From DAIDKA01 sp035506335 (GTDB taxonomy: Bacteria > Pseudomonadota > Gammaproteobacteria > Steroidobacterales > Steroidobacteraceae), in contig DATJPN010000032.1 in assembly GCA_035506335.1 (NCBI GenBank), forward strand, positions 1 through 13,870: a DNA stretch of 13,870 nucleotides, in the 5' to 3' direction. Numbering within the stretch: position 1 is the stretch's first letter; every line of letters begins with the position of its first letter. The translations under genes and the position numbers were made by a program. Below are positions 8,401-13,870 of the stretch, piece by piece. Under the pieces are notes generated by a model, which had not been told where the DNA came from, ran no database searches, and saw only the letters and a list, made by a program, of their open reading frames with translations.

Positions 8401-8643
8401 CTGATGACCTGCACGGTGGCGTGCGTGGGACTGGTGCCCGCAGCCGTGTCGACCGGCATCGGCTCGCAGGTGCAGCGTCCGCTCGCGCTGGTGGTAGTGG
8501 GTGGCATGCTGCTCACGCCGGTGCTGGTGCTGTTCGCGCTGCCGTCCATGATCCTGCTGGCCTCGCGCCGCCGTTTCACGGCACATGCCGCGCGGCCGCC
8601 GGTTGACACGGGCTCCCCGCTCAACACCGCGGGTGTGGAATGA
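5443..8643 (+). CDS. RND efflux pump permease, HME (heavy-metal, CzcA/CusA-like) family
   Basis: A 1066-residue inner-membrane pump using the proton gradient to expel substrate, probably metal cations. The length matches CzcA-type pumps. It has TM1 at the N-terminus, followed by EAYPDPVPPLVDI and a large periplasmic domain. TM2-TM6 run from about residue 340, a second periplasmic domain from about 555 to 870, and TM8-TM12 after that. The HME TM4 signature DFGLIVDATVIMVEN starts at residue 394 and carries D394, D400 and E407, the proton-relay residues equivalent to CzcA D402/D408/E415. Aligned by eye, the position of CusA substrate Met573 is Arg here (EEGNFWIRATMP), so Cu(I)/Ag(I) specificity is unlikely; Co, Ni, Zn or Cd are alternatives. 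The start is TTG, overlapping the adaptor stop by four bases. No ATG lies in frame nearby, so translational coupling is likely. Confidence 0.94.
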   Translation: MNALITFALRQRVFLALLLPLALVAGAVGFSALNIEAYPDPVPPLVDIVTQNSGQSAEEIERYVTIPIEIQMAGIPHVTSVRTISLFGLSDVKVQFTYDFTYDQAEQWVINRLAQMPPLANGATPQISPTSPVGEIYRYRVTAPAGYSVTDLKTLEDWVLERRFKAVPGVVDVTGWGGKTRTYDVNVDQHSLEQYGVTLSQVLQALGNSNINVGGQTIDVGPQAAVVRGVGLIHSVEDIAHTMVAVNHGVPVRVEDVAQIRIGHQPRLGIAGVGDDDDIVQGIVLMRRGAESLPTIERVKAEVRNIGRSGLLPPGVRIERIYDRSDLIRVTTRTVLRNVLAGIALIFVLQWGFLGNLRSAVIVACTIPFALAFAIALMLLRGESANLLSVGAIDFGLIVDATVIMVENIFRHLSQSAEARRAGGALLQVVRGNNQFRGKFGVIANAATEVNQSILFAAAIIIAGFVPLFTLSGIEGHIFGPMARTYGYAIAGGLIATFTISPALCALLLPASVAETETPLVRGLRRIYGPVVEFALANRLITLGALAVLLAVAGLAARGLGLEFMPRLEEGNFWIRATMPASISLEAGNGYVNRMRRIIGSFPEVQTVVSQHGRPDDGTDATGFFNAEFFVPLKPADSWPAGIDKEHLTQQLTTTLQQNFPGVDFNFSQYIEDNVEEAASGVKGENSVKLFGNDLTVLAATAARIRDVLQTVPGITDLAVFNPLGQPTIRIDVDRERASRLGLSPGDINATVQSAIGGQSAGDLYETGSDRHFPIMVRLAQPFRADLDSIRRITVGAPDPTGGSSPVQVPLADVAAVRLVSGPSFIYREQQARYVPIKFSVRGRDLGSAVLDAQARVARDITIPGGYHLEWVGEFGNLNDALQRLRIAVPASLALICVLLFINFGSLIDVLLAVSVIPMAMVGGIFALALTGTPFSVSAAIGFVALFGIATMDGIIVLSYYNLHVEQGMDRVGAMLHTCRVQMRPVLMTCTVACVGLVPAAVSTGIGSQVQRPLALVVVGGMLLTPVLVLFALPSMILLASRRRFTAHAARPPVDTGSPLNTAGVE

Positions 8644-10064
8644 GAGCGGCCCTGCTCGGCCTCACGGCGCTGGGATTGGCCGCCTGCGCGGTCGGCCCGG
8701 ATTTCAAGCCGCCGCGCAGTCCCGCGACGGATCGCTATAGCGCATCCCCCCTGCCACCGCCGTTTGCGAGCGGTGCGGACATTCCGTATGCCTGGTGGCA
8801 GCTCTACCACTGCCCGGCCCTGGATGCGCTGGTCGACGGTGCCCTGCGAGTCAGCCCGACGGTCAAGGCTGCACAGGCGGCGCTGCGCCAGGCGAACGAG
8901 CTCGTCAACGCGCAGCGCGCGGTGCTGTTCCCGACCCTGTCGGCCTCCTATACACCCACGCGCGAGCGCGACGCGGTGGGCACCCTCTCCCCGACGCTGA
9001 CCTCGGGTCAGCCCCTGTTCACGCTGCAGACCGCCCAGGTGAGCGTGTCGTACGTGTTCGATGTATTCGGTGGCAATCGCCGCCAGATCGAATCCGCCCA
9101 AGCCCTGGCGGACGGGCAGCGCTTCGTGCTCGAGGCCGCCTACCTGGCGCTCACGTCGAACGTCGTGGCCGCGGCCATCCAGGAGGCCTCCTTGCGCGCG
9201 CAGATCCGGGACAACGAGGCCATCGTGCGCAGCGAGCGCGACGGACTCGACATCCTGAAACGGCAGGTCGGGCTCGGCAGCCTCGCGCCGACCGCGGTCC
9301 TCGCGCAGGAGGCCGCCCTGGCCGCGGCCGAAGCCCAGCTGCCGCCGCTGCGCAGGCAACTCGCGGTCCAGCGTGACCTGCTCGCGGTACTGGCCGGGCA
9401 TTCACCGGGGGAGGAGCCCTCGCAGACCTTCGAGCTCTCCGACCTGGCGCTGCCGGCGGATCTGCCGGTGAGCCTGCCCTCGGCCCTCGTGCGGCAGCGC
9501 CCGGATGTCCTCTCGGCCGAGGCGCAATTGCATTACGCCAGCGCCCAGCTCGGCGTCGCGACCGCCGACCTGCTGCCGCAGCTGAACCTGACGGCAACCC
9601 TCGGCGGCACCTCCACCAGACTGACGAGCCTGCTTGCCGGCGGCAACACGTTCTGGAACGCCGGGGCCAGCCTCAGTCAGACCCTGCTGGCCGGCGGATC
9701 GCTGTGGCATCACCGGCTTGCGGCCGAAGCCGCCCTGGATGAGGCCGGGGCGCAATATCGCGCCGTGGTGCTGACCGCCCTGCAGAACGTGGCCGATACC
9801 CTGCACGCACTGCAAGCCGATGCCGAAGCCACGGAGGCCGACCAGCGCGCCGCCGAGGCGGCGCGCCGGAGCCTCGAGGCCACGCGGGCGTCACTGGCGC
9901 AGGGATCGATCAGCCATCTCGATCTGCTGAATGCCGAACAGGCGCAGGCCCAGGCGCTCGCCAGCCTCGAGCAGGCGCGCGGCAGCCACCTCGCCGATAC
10001 CGCGGCGCTGTTCGCAGCTCTCGGCGGCGGGTGGTGGAACCGGCCGGATCGCGCGTCGCGATAG
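8640..10064 (+). CDS. Outer-membrane efflux lipoprotein, NodT/OprM family
   Basis: A 474-residue outer-membrane channel subunit that would trimerise and receive substrate from the adaptor-pump complex. The signal ends in the lipobox LAAC, making Cys16 the lipidated residue, and is followed by AVGPDFKPP, a hallmark of NodT-family proteins. Two outer-membrane efflux repeats follow: the first around residues 60-260 with VSYVFDVFGGNRRQIESA, the second from about 275 with LPSALVRQRPDVLSAEAQL and ATADLLPQLNLTATLGGTSTRL. The C-terminal part has the long Ala/Gln-rich helices expected of the periplasmic tunnel. The ATG overlaps the pump stop (ATGA), completing a tightly coupled adaptor-pump-channel operon. 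A wide-specificity drug role cannot be excluded from this subunit alone; the HME pump argues for metal. Confidence 0.93.
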   Translation: MRAALLGLTALGLAACAVGPDFKPPRSPATDRYSASPLPPPFASGADIPYAWWQLYHCPALDALVDGALRVSPTVKAAQAALRQANELVNAQRAVLFPTLSASYTPTRERDAVGTLSPTLTSGQPLFTLQTAQVSVSYVFDVFGGNRRQIESAQALADGQRFVLEAAYLALTSNVVAAAIQEASLRAQIRDNEAIVRSERDGLDILKRQVGLGSLAPTAVLAQEAALAAAEAQLPPLRRQLAVQRDLLAVLAGHSPGEEPSQTFELSDLALPADLPVSLPSALVRQRPDVLSAEAQLHYASAQLGVATADLLPQLNLTATLGGTSTRLTSLLAGGNTFWNAGASLSQTLLAGGSLWHHRLAAEAALDEAGAQYRAVVLTALQNVADTLHALQADAEATEADQRAAEAARRSLEATRASLAQGSISHLDLLNAEQAQAQALASLEQARGSHLADTAALFAALGGGWWNRPDRASR

Positions 10065-10082
10065 AGGCTGCCGCCCGGCCTC
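10064..10082. terminator. Short palindrome between convergent genes
   Basis: GAGGC (10064-10068) and GCCTC (10078-10082) form a 5-bp stem with a 9-base loop in the 16-base gap between the channel gene and the convergent His-rich gene. It overlaps both stop codons. No T-run follows on either strand, so any bidirectional terminator role is weakly supported. Confidence 0.2.
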
Positions 10083-10548
10083 AGCCGCCGTGTCGGGCGT
10101 CCACCAGTGCATCATCGGTGGCATGAATGGCCGCATCGATGTGGCCGACAGCGCGATCACGCAACCCGCGCGTCAGGGGATCGTCCTCTTCGCGCGCCAC
10201 GTCCGCGTGCACCTTGTGCAGCAGCTCCAGCGCCTTGTGCAGGCGTCCCGGGTGATTGTCGGGCACGTCGACCATCGGATGGTCGTGGATGTTCTTGCCG
10301 TCATCGATCGCGGCGCGCTTGATTTCACGTATTGCCGCGTCGATCTCCGCGATCGCGACATCCTCATGGGCGCTCACGGCCGCATCGCCCGGCCGATGCT
10401 CGACCATCCAGCGCGCGGCGCGCAGGTCGGACAGCGCGTGCAGATAGAAGGGGTGCTTGCCCGGCAAATCGGCATGTGCGGCCATGGGCAGTGTCAGCGC
10501 CAGCAGTAAGCCCGCCAGCAGCGGCCTGGTTGCGATCTTCAAGAACAT
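10081..10548 (-). CDS. Small exported His-rich helical protein of unknown function
   Basis: A 155-residue protein with a signal peptide: MFLKIATR, a hydrophobic stretch, then PMAAHA with cleavage expected after Ala26. I recognise the pattern of small periplasmic proteins sharing LHALSDLRAAR and EIDAAIREIKRAAIDDGK, but know no assigned function. The mature part looks all-helical and has 13 histidines in 129 residues, including HDHP (88-91). Two segments look like an internal repeat: AIAEIDAAIREIKRAAIDDG (65-84) and AVGHIDAAIHATDDALVDA (133-151). Metal binding is a reasonable inference from the histidines but is not shown. GAGGAG abuts the ATG with no spacer, which is too close. A TTG two codons downstream (start 10542) has 6-base spacing and may be the real start. 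It is divergent from the permease gene and convergent with the efflux operon. Confidence 0.82.
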   Translation of the reverse strand: MFLKIATRPLLAGLLLALTLPMAAHADLPGKHPFYLHALSDLRAARWMVEHRPGDAAVSAHEDVAIAEIDAAIREIKRAAIDDGKNIHDHPMVDVPDNHPGRLHKALELLHKVHADVAREEDDPLTRGLRDRAVGHIDAAIHATDDALVDARHGG

Positions 10549-10660
10549 CTCCTCGAGGTTGCGATGAATGCACTCACGGCGCCTGGCCGCGATGACGAAT
10601 CCTCGCGGCTGGGCCTGTCGGGTTACAACGTCGCAGTCCACATTCGGTGACAGGCCCCGG

Positions 10661-10666
10661 CATAAT
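10661..10666 (+). promoter_or_regulatory. -10-like box CATAAT upstream of the permease gene
   Basis: CATAAT, followed by TTT, stands out in the G+C-rich gap between the divergent His-rich and permease genes, about 65 bases before the permease start. No matching -35 hexamer is evident, so the call rests on the -10 match (5 of 6) alone. I see nothing else clear in this 183-base gap. Confidence 0.25.
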
Positions 10667-10731
10667 TTTCCGTCACCGGCGCGGATTGAAAGGCACTGGA
10701 AAGAAAGCCGGGGTCTATGCGAGGCTACCGT

Positions 10732-12354
10732 ATGTTTCACCAGCTGCTCACGCCCGTCGGAGGCAGTCTCGGGGCGTCCTTTTGCGTTGCGGCATTACCG
10801 ATCCTGGCGCTGGTGATCCTGCTGGGGGTACTGCGACGCCCGGCCTGGCAGGCCGCGCTCGTGGCGCTGGCGACGGCCTTCGTGATCGCCGTCGGCCCCT
10901 GGCAGATGCCGCTCGGGGCGGCCGTGCAGTCCCTGCTCAATGGAGCCACCTTCGCCCTCTGGCCCGTCATGTGGCTGGTCTTCAATGGCCTGCTGCTCTA
11001 CAACATTTCGGTGCGCTCGGGACGCTTCGAGGCCTTCAGGTCCTGGATGATCGCGAACCTGCCCAACGACCGGCGCATCATGCTGGTGGTCGTGGGGTTC
11101 TGCTTCGGCGCGCTGCTCGAAGGCATCGCCGGTTTCGGCACCCCGGTCGCGATCACGAGCTCGCTGCTGATACTGCTGGGCTTCCCCGCGATGGATGCGC
11201 TGGTCTTCGTCCTGATCTTCAATACGGCGCCCGTCGCCTTCGGTGCCCTGGGCATACCGATCACGGTGCTCGGGTCGGTGACCGGCCTGCCGGCGACCAC
11301 CGTGGCGGCGATGGTCGGACGGCAACTGCCGTTCATTGCGCTGCTGCTGCCGTTCTACGTCACCGCACTGTATGCAGGCTGGCGCTCGCTCCGGAGCCTC
11401 TGGCCGGTGCTGCTGGTGGCCGGCGCGACCTTCGCCGCCACGCAGTTCGTGGCGTCGAACCTGATCGACTACACCCTGGCCGACGTGCTCTCATCGCTGC
11501 TGTCGCTCGCGGCGACTCTGCTGTTCGTGAAGGTCTGGCAGCCGACGCCGGATCCGGCCTACAGGATCGATCGCCGTGCACCCGGCCCGTCGCAGGCCAC
11601 GGCCGCGGTGGCCGCATGGCAGGGATGGCTGCCCTGGCTCATCCTGACCGCGGTGGTCATCGCCTGGTCGATCCTCGGCGTCGCCTCCACGGGCCAGAAA
11701 GCCATCCCCTGGCCCGGACTGAACAATGCGATCGCGATCACCCTCTACCACGACAAGCCCTACGCCGCGGTCTGGTCGTTCCAGCCGCTGGCCACCGGAA
11801 CGGCCGTCCTGGCGGCCTGCCTCCTCACCTGCCTCCTGTTTCGCGTGTCGGCCCGTGATTTCGCCTCCTGCGCAGCACAGACCTTCAGCCAGATCTGGCT
11901 CGCCGTGATCACCGTGGTGCTCATCGTCGCCCTCGCCTACCTGATGAACTACTCCGGCCTCGCCTACACACTGGGGAAAGCCGCGGCCTCCACCCGCTAC
12001 CTGTTCATCCTGATGTCGCCGTTCCTCGGCTGGATCGCCGTGGCTCTCTCCGGCAGCGACACCTCCGGCAATGCCCTGTTCGGCAATCTGCAAGTCGTCG
12101 CCGCGCGACAGCTGGATCTGAGCCCCATCCTCTTCGCCGCGACGAATTCCTCCGGCGGCGTGATGGGCAAGATGATCTCCCCGCAGAACATCGCAACCGG
12201 CGCGGCCGTCACGCAGCTGAAGGGGCGGGAGGGCGCGCTCTTCGCCCGCACCTTCCTCCACAGCATCATCCTCACGCTGATCCTGGTGGCGCTGGTCGTC
12301 GTCCAGCAATTTGCGTTGCCCGGCATGATTCCGGCACCGGGCGTAGCCCCCTGA
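10732..12354 (+). CDS. L-lactate permease family transporter (LctP; lactate/glycolate uptake)
   Basis: A 540-residue polytopic inner-membrane permease of the LctP family (TC 2.A.14), which takes up L-lactate, D-lactate or glycolate with protons. The length is close to E. coli LldP (551). Many hydrophobic segments alternate with short loops. Family-conserved stretches are visible: GALLEGIAGFGTPVAI (126-141), NTAPVAFGALGIPI (164-177), and, near the C-terminus, SGSDTSGNALFGNLQ and NSSGGVMGKMISPQNIATG. I start it at the ATG of MFHQLL because GAGG lies 7 bases upstream. Another ATG five codons earlier (10717) is possible but has a poorer ribosome site. No lactate dehydrogenase (lldD, lutABC) or regulator is adjacent. 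The DUF4197 gene follows after 22 bases, probably in the same transcript. Lactate and glycolate specificity cannot be separated here. Confidence 0.92.
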   Translation: MFHQLLTPVGGSLGASFCVAALPILALVILLGVLRRPAWQAALVALATAFVIAVGPWQMPLGAAVQSLLNGATFALWPVMWLVFNGLLLYNISVRSGRFEAFRSWMIANLPNDRRIMLVVVGFCFGALLEGIAGFGTPVAITSSLLILLGFPAMDALVFVLIFNTAPVAFGALGIPITVLGSVTGLPATTVAAMVGRQLPFIALLLPFYVTALYAGWRSLRSLWPVLLVAGATFAATQFVASNLIDYTLADVLSSLLSLAATLLFVKVWQPTPDPAYRIDRRAPGPSQATAAVAAWQGWLPWLILTAVVIAWSILGVASTGQKAIPWPGLNNAIAITLYHDKPYAAVWSFQPLATGTAVLAACLLTCLLFRVSARDFASCAAQTFSQIWLAVITVVLIVALAYLMNYSGLAYTLGKAAASTRYLFILMSPFLGWIAVALSGSDTSGNALFGNLQVVAARQLDLSPILFAATNSSGGVMGKMISPQNIATGAAVTQLKGREGALFARTFLHSIILTLILVALVVVQQFALPGMIPAPGVAP

Positions 12355-12376
12355 TGCCTGACACCGAGGAGCTGTC

Positions 12377-13075
12377 ATGAATCGACGATACACGTTGCGC
12401 TCACTGTCGCTGCTGCTGCTCGCCGGTACCACCGGCATGGCGCTGGCGGACCAGGCCGCACTCGAGGCACTGAGCTCGCGGGATGCCGCGGGCGGACTGC
12501 GCGAGGCGCTGTCAAAGGGGATCGATCTCGCGGTCGCGCAGCTTGGCGCCAACAACGGCTTCCTGAACGATCCCAAGGTGAGGATTCCCCTGCCCTCGGC
12601 GCTGGAGAAGGCCCAGCGCGGACTCGCGCTGATCGGCATGGGCGCACAGGGTGAGCAACTCCAGGCGACCCTGAATCACGCGGCGGAGATGGCCGTCGCC
12701 CAGGCGAGGCCCGTATTCAAGCAGTCCCTGCAGCACATGACGCTGACCGACGCCAAGGGCATCCTGACCGGCGGTGACGGCGCCGCCACGGCGTATTTCC
12801 GCCGCGCCACCAGCGTGCAGCTCACCGCGAAATTCAAGCCGATCGTGGCGGGCGCGACCGCGAAACTCGGTCTGGCCGCCCGCTACAACCAGTACGCGGG
12901 CAAGGCATCACAGCTCGGGCTGCTGCCGGCGCAGGACGCGAACCTCGATGACTATGTCACCGCCAAGGCGCTCGACGGCCTCTTCAGCCGCATCGCCGAG
13001 CAGGAACACGAGATCCGCAAGGATCCCCTCGGCCAGGCCAGTTCGCTCATCAGGAAGGTGTTCGGCGCGCTCTAG
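12377..13075 (+). CDS. Exported DUF4197 family protein
   Basis: A 232-residue protein with a signal peptide: MNRRYTLR, a Leu-rich core, then GMALA with cleavage expected after Ala24. The mature sequence follows the DUF4197 pattern: GLREALSKGIDLAVAQLG, NNGFLNDPKVRIPLP, a central NHAAEMAVAQARPVFKQSLQHMTLTDAKGILTGGDGAATAYF, and KFKPIVAGATAKLGLAARYNQYAGK. The family is widespread in Gram-negative bacteria, and no biochemical role is known to me. There is no lipobox, so a soluble periplasmic location is inferred. A strong Shine-Dalgarno site, GAGGAG, lies 6 bases before the ATG. The 22-base gap from the permease stop suggests co-transcription, but a functional link with lactate uptake is only a guess. 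Confidence 0.9.
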   Translation: MNRRYTLRSLSLLLLAGTTGMALADQAALEALSSRDAAGGLREALSKGIDLAVAQLGANNGFLNDPKVRIPLPSALEKAQRGLALIGMGAQGEQLQATLNHAAEMAVAQARPVFKQSLQHMTLTDAKGILTGGDGAATAYFRRATSVQLTAKFKPIVAGATAKLGLAARYNQYAGKASQLGLLPAQDANLDDYVTAKALDGLFSRIAEQEHEIRKDPLGQASSLIRKVFGAL

Positions 13076-13080
13076 TCCGG

Positions 13081-13094
13081 GGCGATGTGTCGCC
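13081..13094 (+). terminator. Stem-loop just after the DUF4197 gene
   Basis: GGCGA-TGTG-TCGCC is a perfect 5-bp hairpin with a 4-base loop, five bases after the DUF4197 stop codon. It lacks a following T-run, so it may act as an RNA-end stabiliser or a weak terminator. Confidence 0.28.
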
Positions 13095-13110
13095 ATTCAA
13101 CGACGGATCT

Positions 13111-13145
13111 GAAAACCGGTACTGCTTCACAAGCGACGGCTTTTC
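13111..13145. terminator. Candidate terminator with A- and T-rich flanks
   Basis: GAAAACCG (13111-13118) pairs with CGGCTTTTC (13137-13145) with one bulged C, around an inner GCTT-CAC-AAGC hairpin. The 3' arm ends in TTTTC and the 5' arm starts with GAAAA, so it could serve either strand. It lies between the DUF4197 and lipoprotein genes, where the permease operon should end. The stem has unpaired bases, so confidence is low. Confidence 0.3.
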
Positions 13146-13170
13146 ATCCTCATCAAGGCGAGCATCACAC

Positions 13171-13178
13171 CATAATAT
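13171..13178 (+). promoter_or_regulatory. AT-rich -10-like box upstream of the Ig-repeat lipoprotein
   Basis: CATAATAT (13171-13178) is the only AT-rich octamer in this gap and lies about 56 bases before the GTG start. It contains CATAAT and TAATAT, either of which could be a -10 element. A matching -35 is not clear. Confidence 0.27.
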
Positions 13179-13217
13179 AGGCGAAGCGCAGACGTCTCGA
13201 GGCGCTGTCACCTGAAC

Positions 13218-13222
13218 AGGAG
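13218..13222 (+). promoter_or_regulatory. Ribosome binding site deciding the GTG start at 13234
   Basis: AGGAG lies 11 bases before the GTG at 13234. The nearer ATG at 13224 is only 1 base away and opens a short frame without the lipobox. An in-frame TGA at 13225-13227 blocks any earlier start for the lipoprotein frame. Confidence 0.55.
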
Positions 13223-13233
13223 TATGAAGCGCC

Positions 13234-13870
13234 GTGTCCCGATTGAATTTCGCGCTCCGATCACACCCGGCAGCCCCGATATGTGCATTCCTGTGCACCC
13301 TCGCGCTGGCGCTCACCGGCTGCAGTAGCACGGACCCCGCCACGGACCCATCAACGGCTCCTTCGTTGTCGATCACCACGACCTCGCTGCCCAATGGTCA
13401 GGTGGGAGCAGCCTATTCGAGCACCCTGGCCTCGACCGGCGGTACCCCGCCCGTGTCGTGGAGCATCATCGGCGGCGCATTGCCCGCCGGACTGTCGCTG
13501 AACCAGTCGACCGGGGTGATCTCGGGCACACCGACGGTGTCCGTGTCCAATTCATCGATCACCTTCCAGGTACAGGATTCCGGCACGCCAAAGCAGACCA
13601 AGTCCATTCCCCTGACCCTGACGATTGCGCCGGCCACGCTCACCATCACCACCGCTTCCCTGCCGAACGGCATGGTCGGATCGGCCTACAGCACCACGCT
13701 GATGGCCACCGGGGGTACCACGCCCCTCTCCTGGAGCATCCTCAGCGGCGCCTTGCCCACCGGACTGTCGCTGAACCAGTCGACCGGGGTGATCTCGGGT
13801 ACACCGACGGTGTCCGTGTCCAATTCATCGATCACCTTCCAGGTACAGGACTCCGGTTCACCGCAGCAGA
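13234..13870 (+). CDS. Lipoprotein with putative Ig-like (He_PIG) repeats, 3' end off the window
   Basis: The first 212 residues of a cell-envelope lipoprotein; the frame is still open at the window edge. It starts at GTG with SRLNFALR, then a hydrophobic stretch ending in the lipobox ALTGC, making Cys30 the lipidated residue. A Thr/Ser/Pro/Asp-rich linker follows. Two tandem putative Ig-like domains come next, starting near residues 45 and 136. Each reads, in order, SLPNGxVGxAYSxTL, GGTxPxSWSI, GALPxGLSLNQSTGVISGTP and ITFQVQDSG, ending in PLTLTI in the first copy. This is the He_PIG pattern found in large bacterial surface and adhesion proteins. Repeat period is 91 residues, and the DNA copies are nearly identical. 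Lipid anchoring with display at the outer membrane is inferred; binding partners are unknown. More repeats or an enzymatic domain may follow beyond the edge. Confidence 0.88.
   Translation, partial: MSRLNFALRSHPAAPICAFLCTLALALTGCSSTDPATDPSTAPSLSITTTSLPNGQVGAAYSSTLASTGGTPPVSWSIIGGALPAGLSLNQSTGVISGTPTVSVSNSSITFQVQDSGTPKQTKSIPLTLTIAPATLTITTASLPNGMVGSAYSTTLMATGGTTPLSWSILSGALPTGLSLNQSTGVISGTPTVSVSNSSITFQVQDSGSPQQ
13366..13870 (+). repeat. Tandem Ig-domain DNA repeat, 273-bp period (second copy incomplete)
   Basis: Copy 1 starts at 13366 and copy 2 at 13639, exactly 273 bases (91 codons) apart. The segment 13489-13577 matches 13762-13850 with a single difference (C at 13527, T at 13800). The flanking parts differ more. 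Such local identity, including silent positions, points to recent duplication or gene conversion. Confidence 0.85.

Noticed and set aside
10647..11858. 403-codon plus-strand frame overlapping the permease
   Set aside because: Arg/Gly/Pro/His-rich alternative frame of the permease, whose own frame has conserved membrane segments and LctP motifs.
13224..13328. Short frame from the ATG at 13224
   Set aside because: Only 1 base from AGGAG and ends at a TAG within the lipobox region; the GTG frame at 13234 gives a proper lipoprotein signal and continues to the window end.
13283..13501. 72-codon plus-strand frame in the lipoprotein region
   Set aside because: Arg/Pro/Ser-rich shadow of the Ig-repeat reading frame.
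13413..13673. 86-codon minus-strand frame across the Ig repeats
   Set aside because: Opposite a clearly coding repeat protein; no start signal or recognisable motif.
13366..13870. CRISPR array or mobile element at the repeated DNA
   Set aside because: The repeat has a 273-base in-frame period encoding Ig-like domains, with no short repeats with spacers, terminal inverted repeats or transposase.
1..13870. A new defence, toxin-antitoxin or biosynthetic system
   Set aside because: No nuclease, toxin-antitoxin pair, reverse transcriptase, recombinase or synthase cluster is seen; the genes fit known housekeeping, transport and envelope families.

Overview
The window is G+C-rich (roughly two thirds by eye) chromosomal DNA, densely packed with genes in operons. 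Gene content (an Opp/Dpp-type ABC ATPase, an EF-G paralogue, a complete HME-RND tripartite pump, an LctP-family permease, a DUF4197 protein and an Ig-repeat lipoprotein) suggests a Gram-negative proteobacterium. A high-GC gammaproteobacterium is the best guess, but the genus cannot be read from the sequence. I see no rRNA, tRNA, CRISPR array, insertion sequence or phage gene.

Layout. (1) 2-397 (+): C-terminal end of an oligopeptide/dipeptide ABC transporter ATPase. (2) 563-2707 (+): a full-length EF-G that is not in a str operon and has an enlarged switch I region, followed at 2781-3275 (+) by a small VOC/glyoxalase-fold protein with a signal peptide. (3) 3282-4145 (-): a TIGR00027-type SAM-dependent methyltransferase, convergent with the VOC gene and divergent from the efflux operon. 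(4) 4241-10064 (+): a three-gene operon coding for adaptor, HME-RND pump and outer-membrane lipoprotein. Both junctions are 4-base overlaps, which implies translational coupling. Together the three products would form an envelope-spanning exporter, probably for a divalent metal cation. (5) 10081-10548 (-): a small, His-rich, helical exported protein, convergent with the efflux operon and divergent from the next one. (6) 10732-12354 and 12377-13075 (+): an LctP-family lactate/glycolate permease and an exported DUF4197 protein, 22 bases apart. (7) 13234-window end (+): the start of a lipoprotein built from putative Ig-like (He_PIG) repeats whose DNA is nearly identical between copies. This reading frame is open at the window edge.

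No gene-free stretch exceeds 300 bases. The longer gaps (398-562, 4146-4240, 10549-10731, 13076-13233) hold hairpins and -10-like boxes, listed as low-confidence features. Most genes are ordinary family members. The points most worth a second look are the divergent EF-G switch I, the exported VOC protein, the unknown substrate of the pump, the His-rich protein of unknown function, and the near-identical Ig repeats. I did not find a convincing new multi-gene system.
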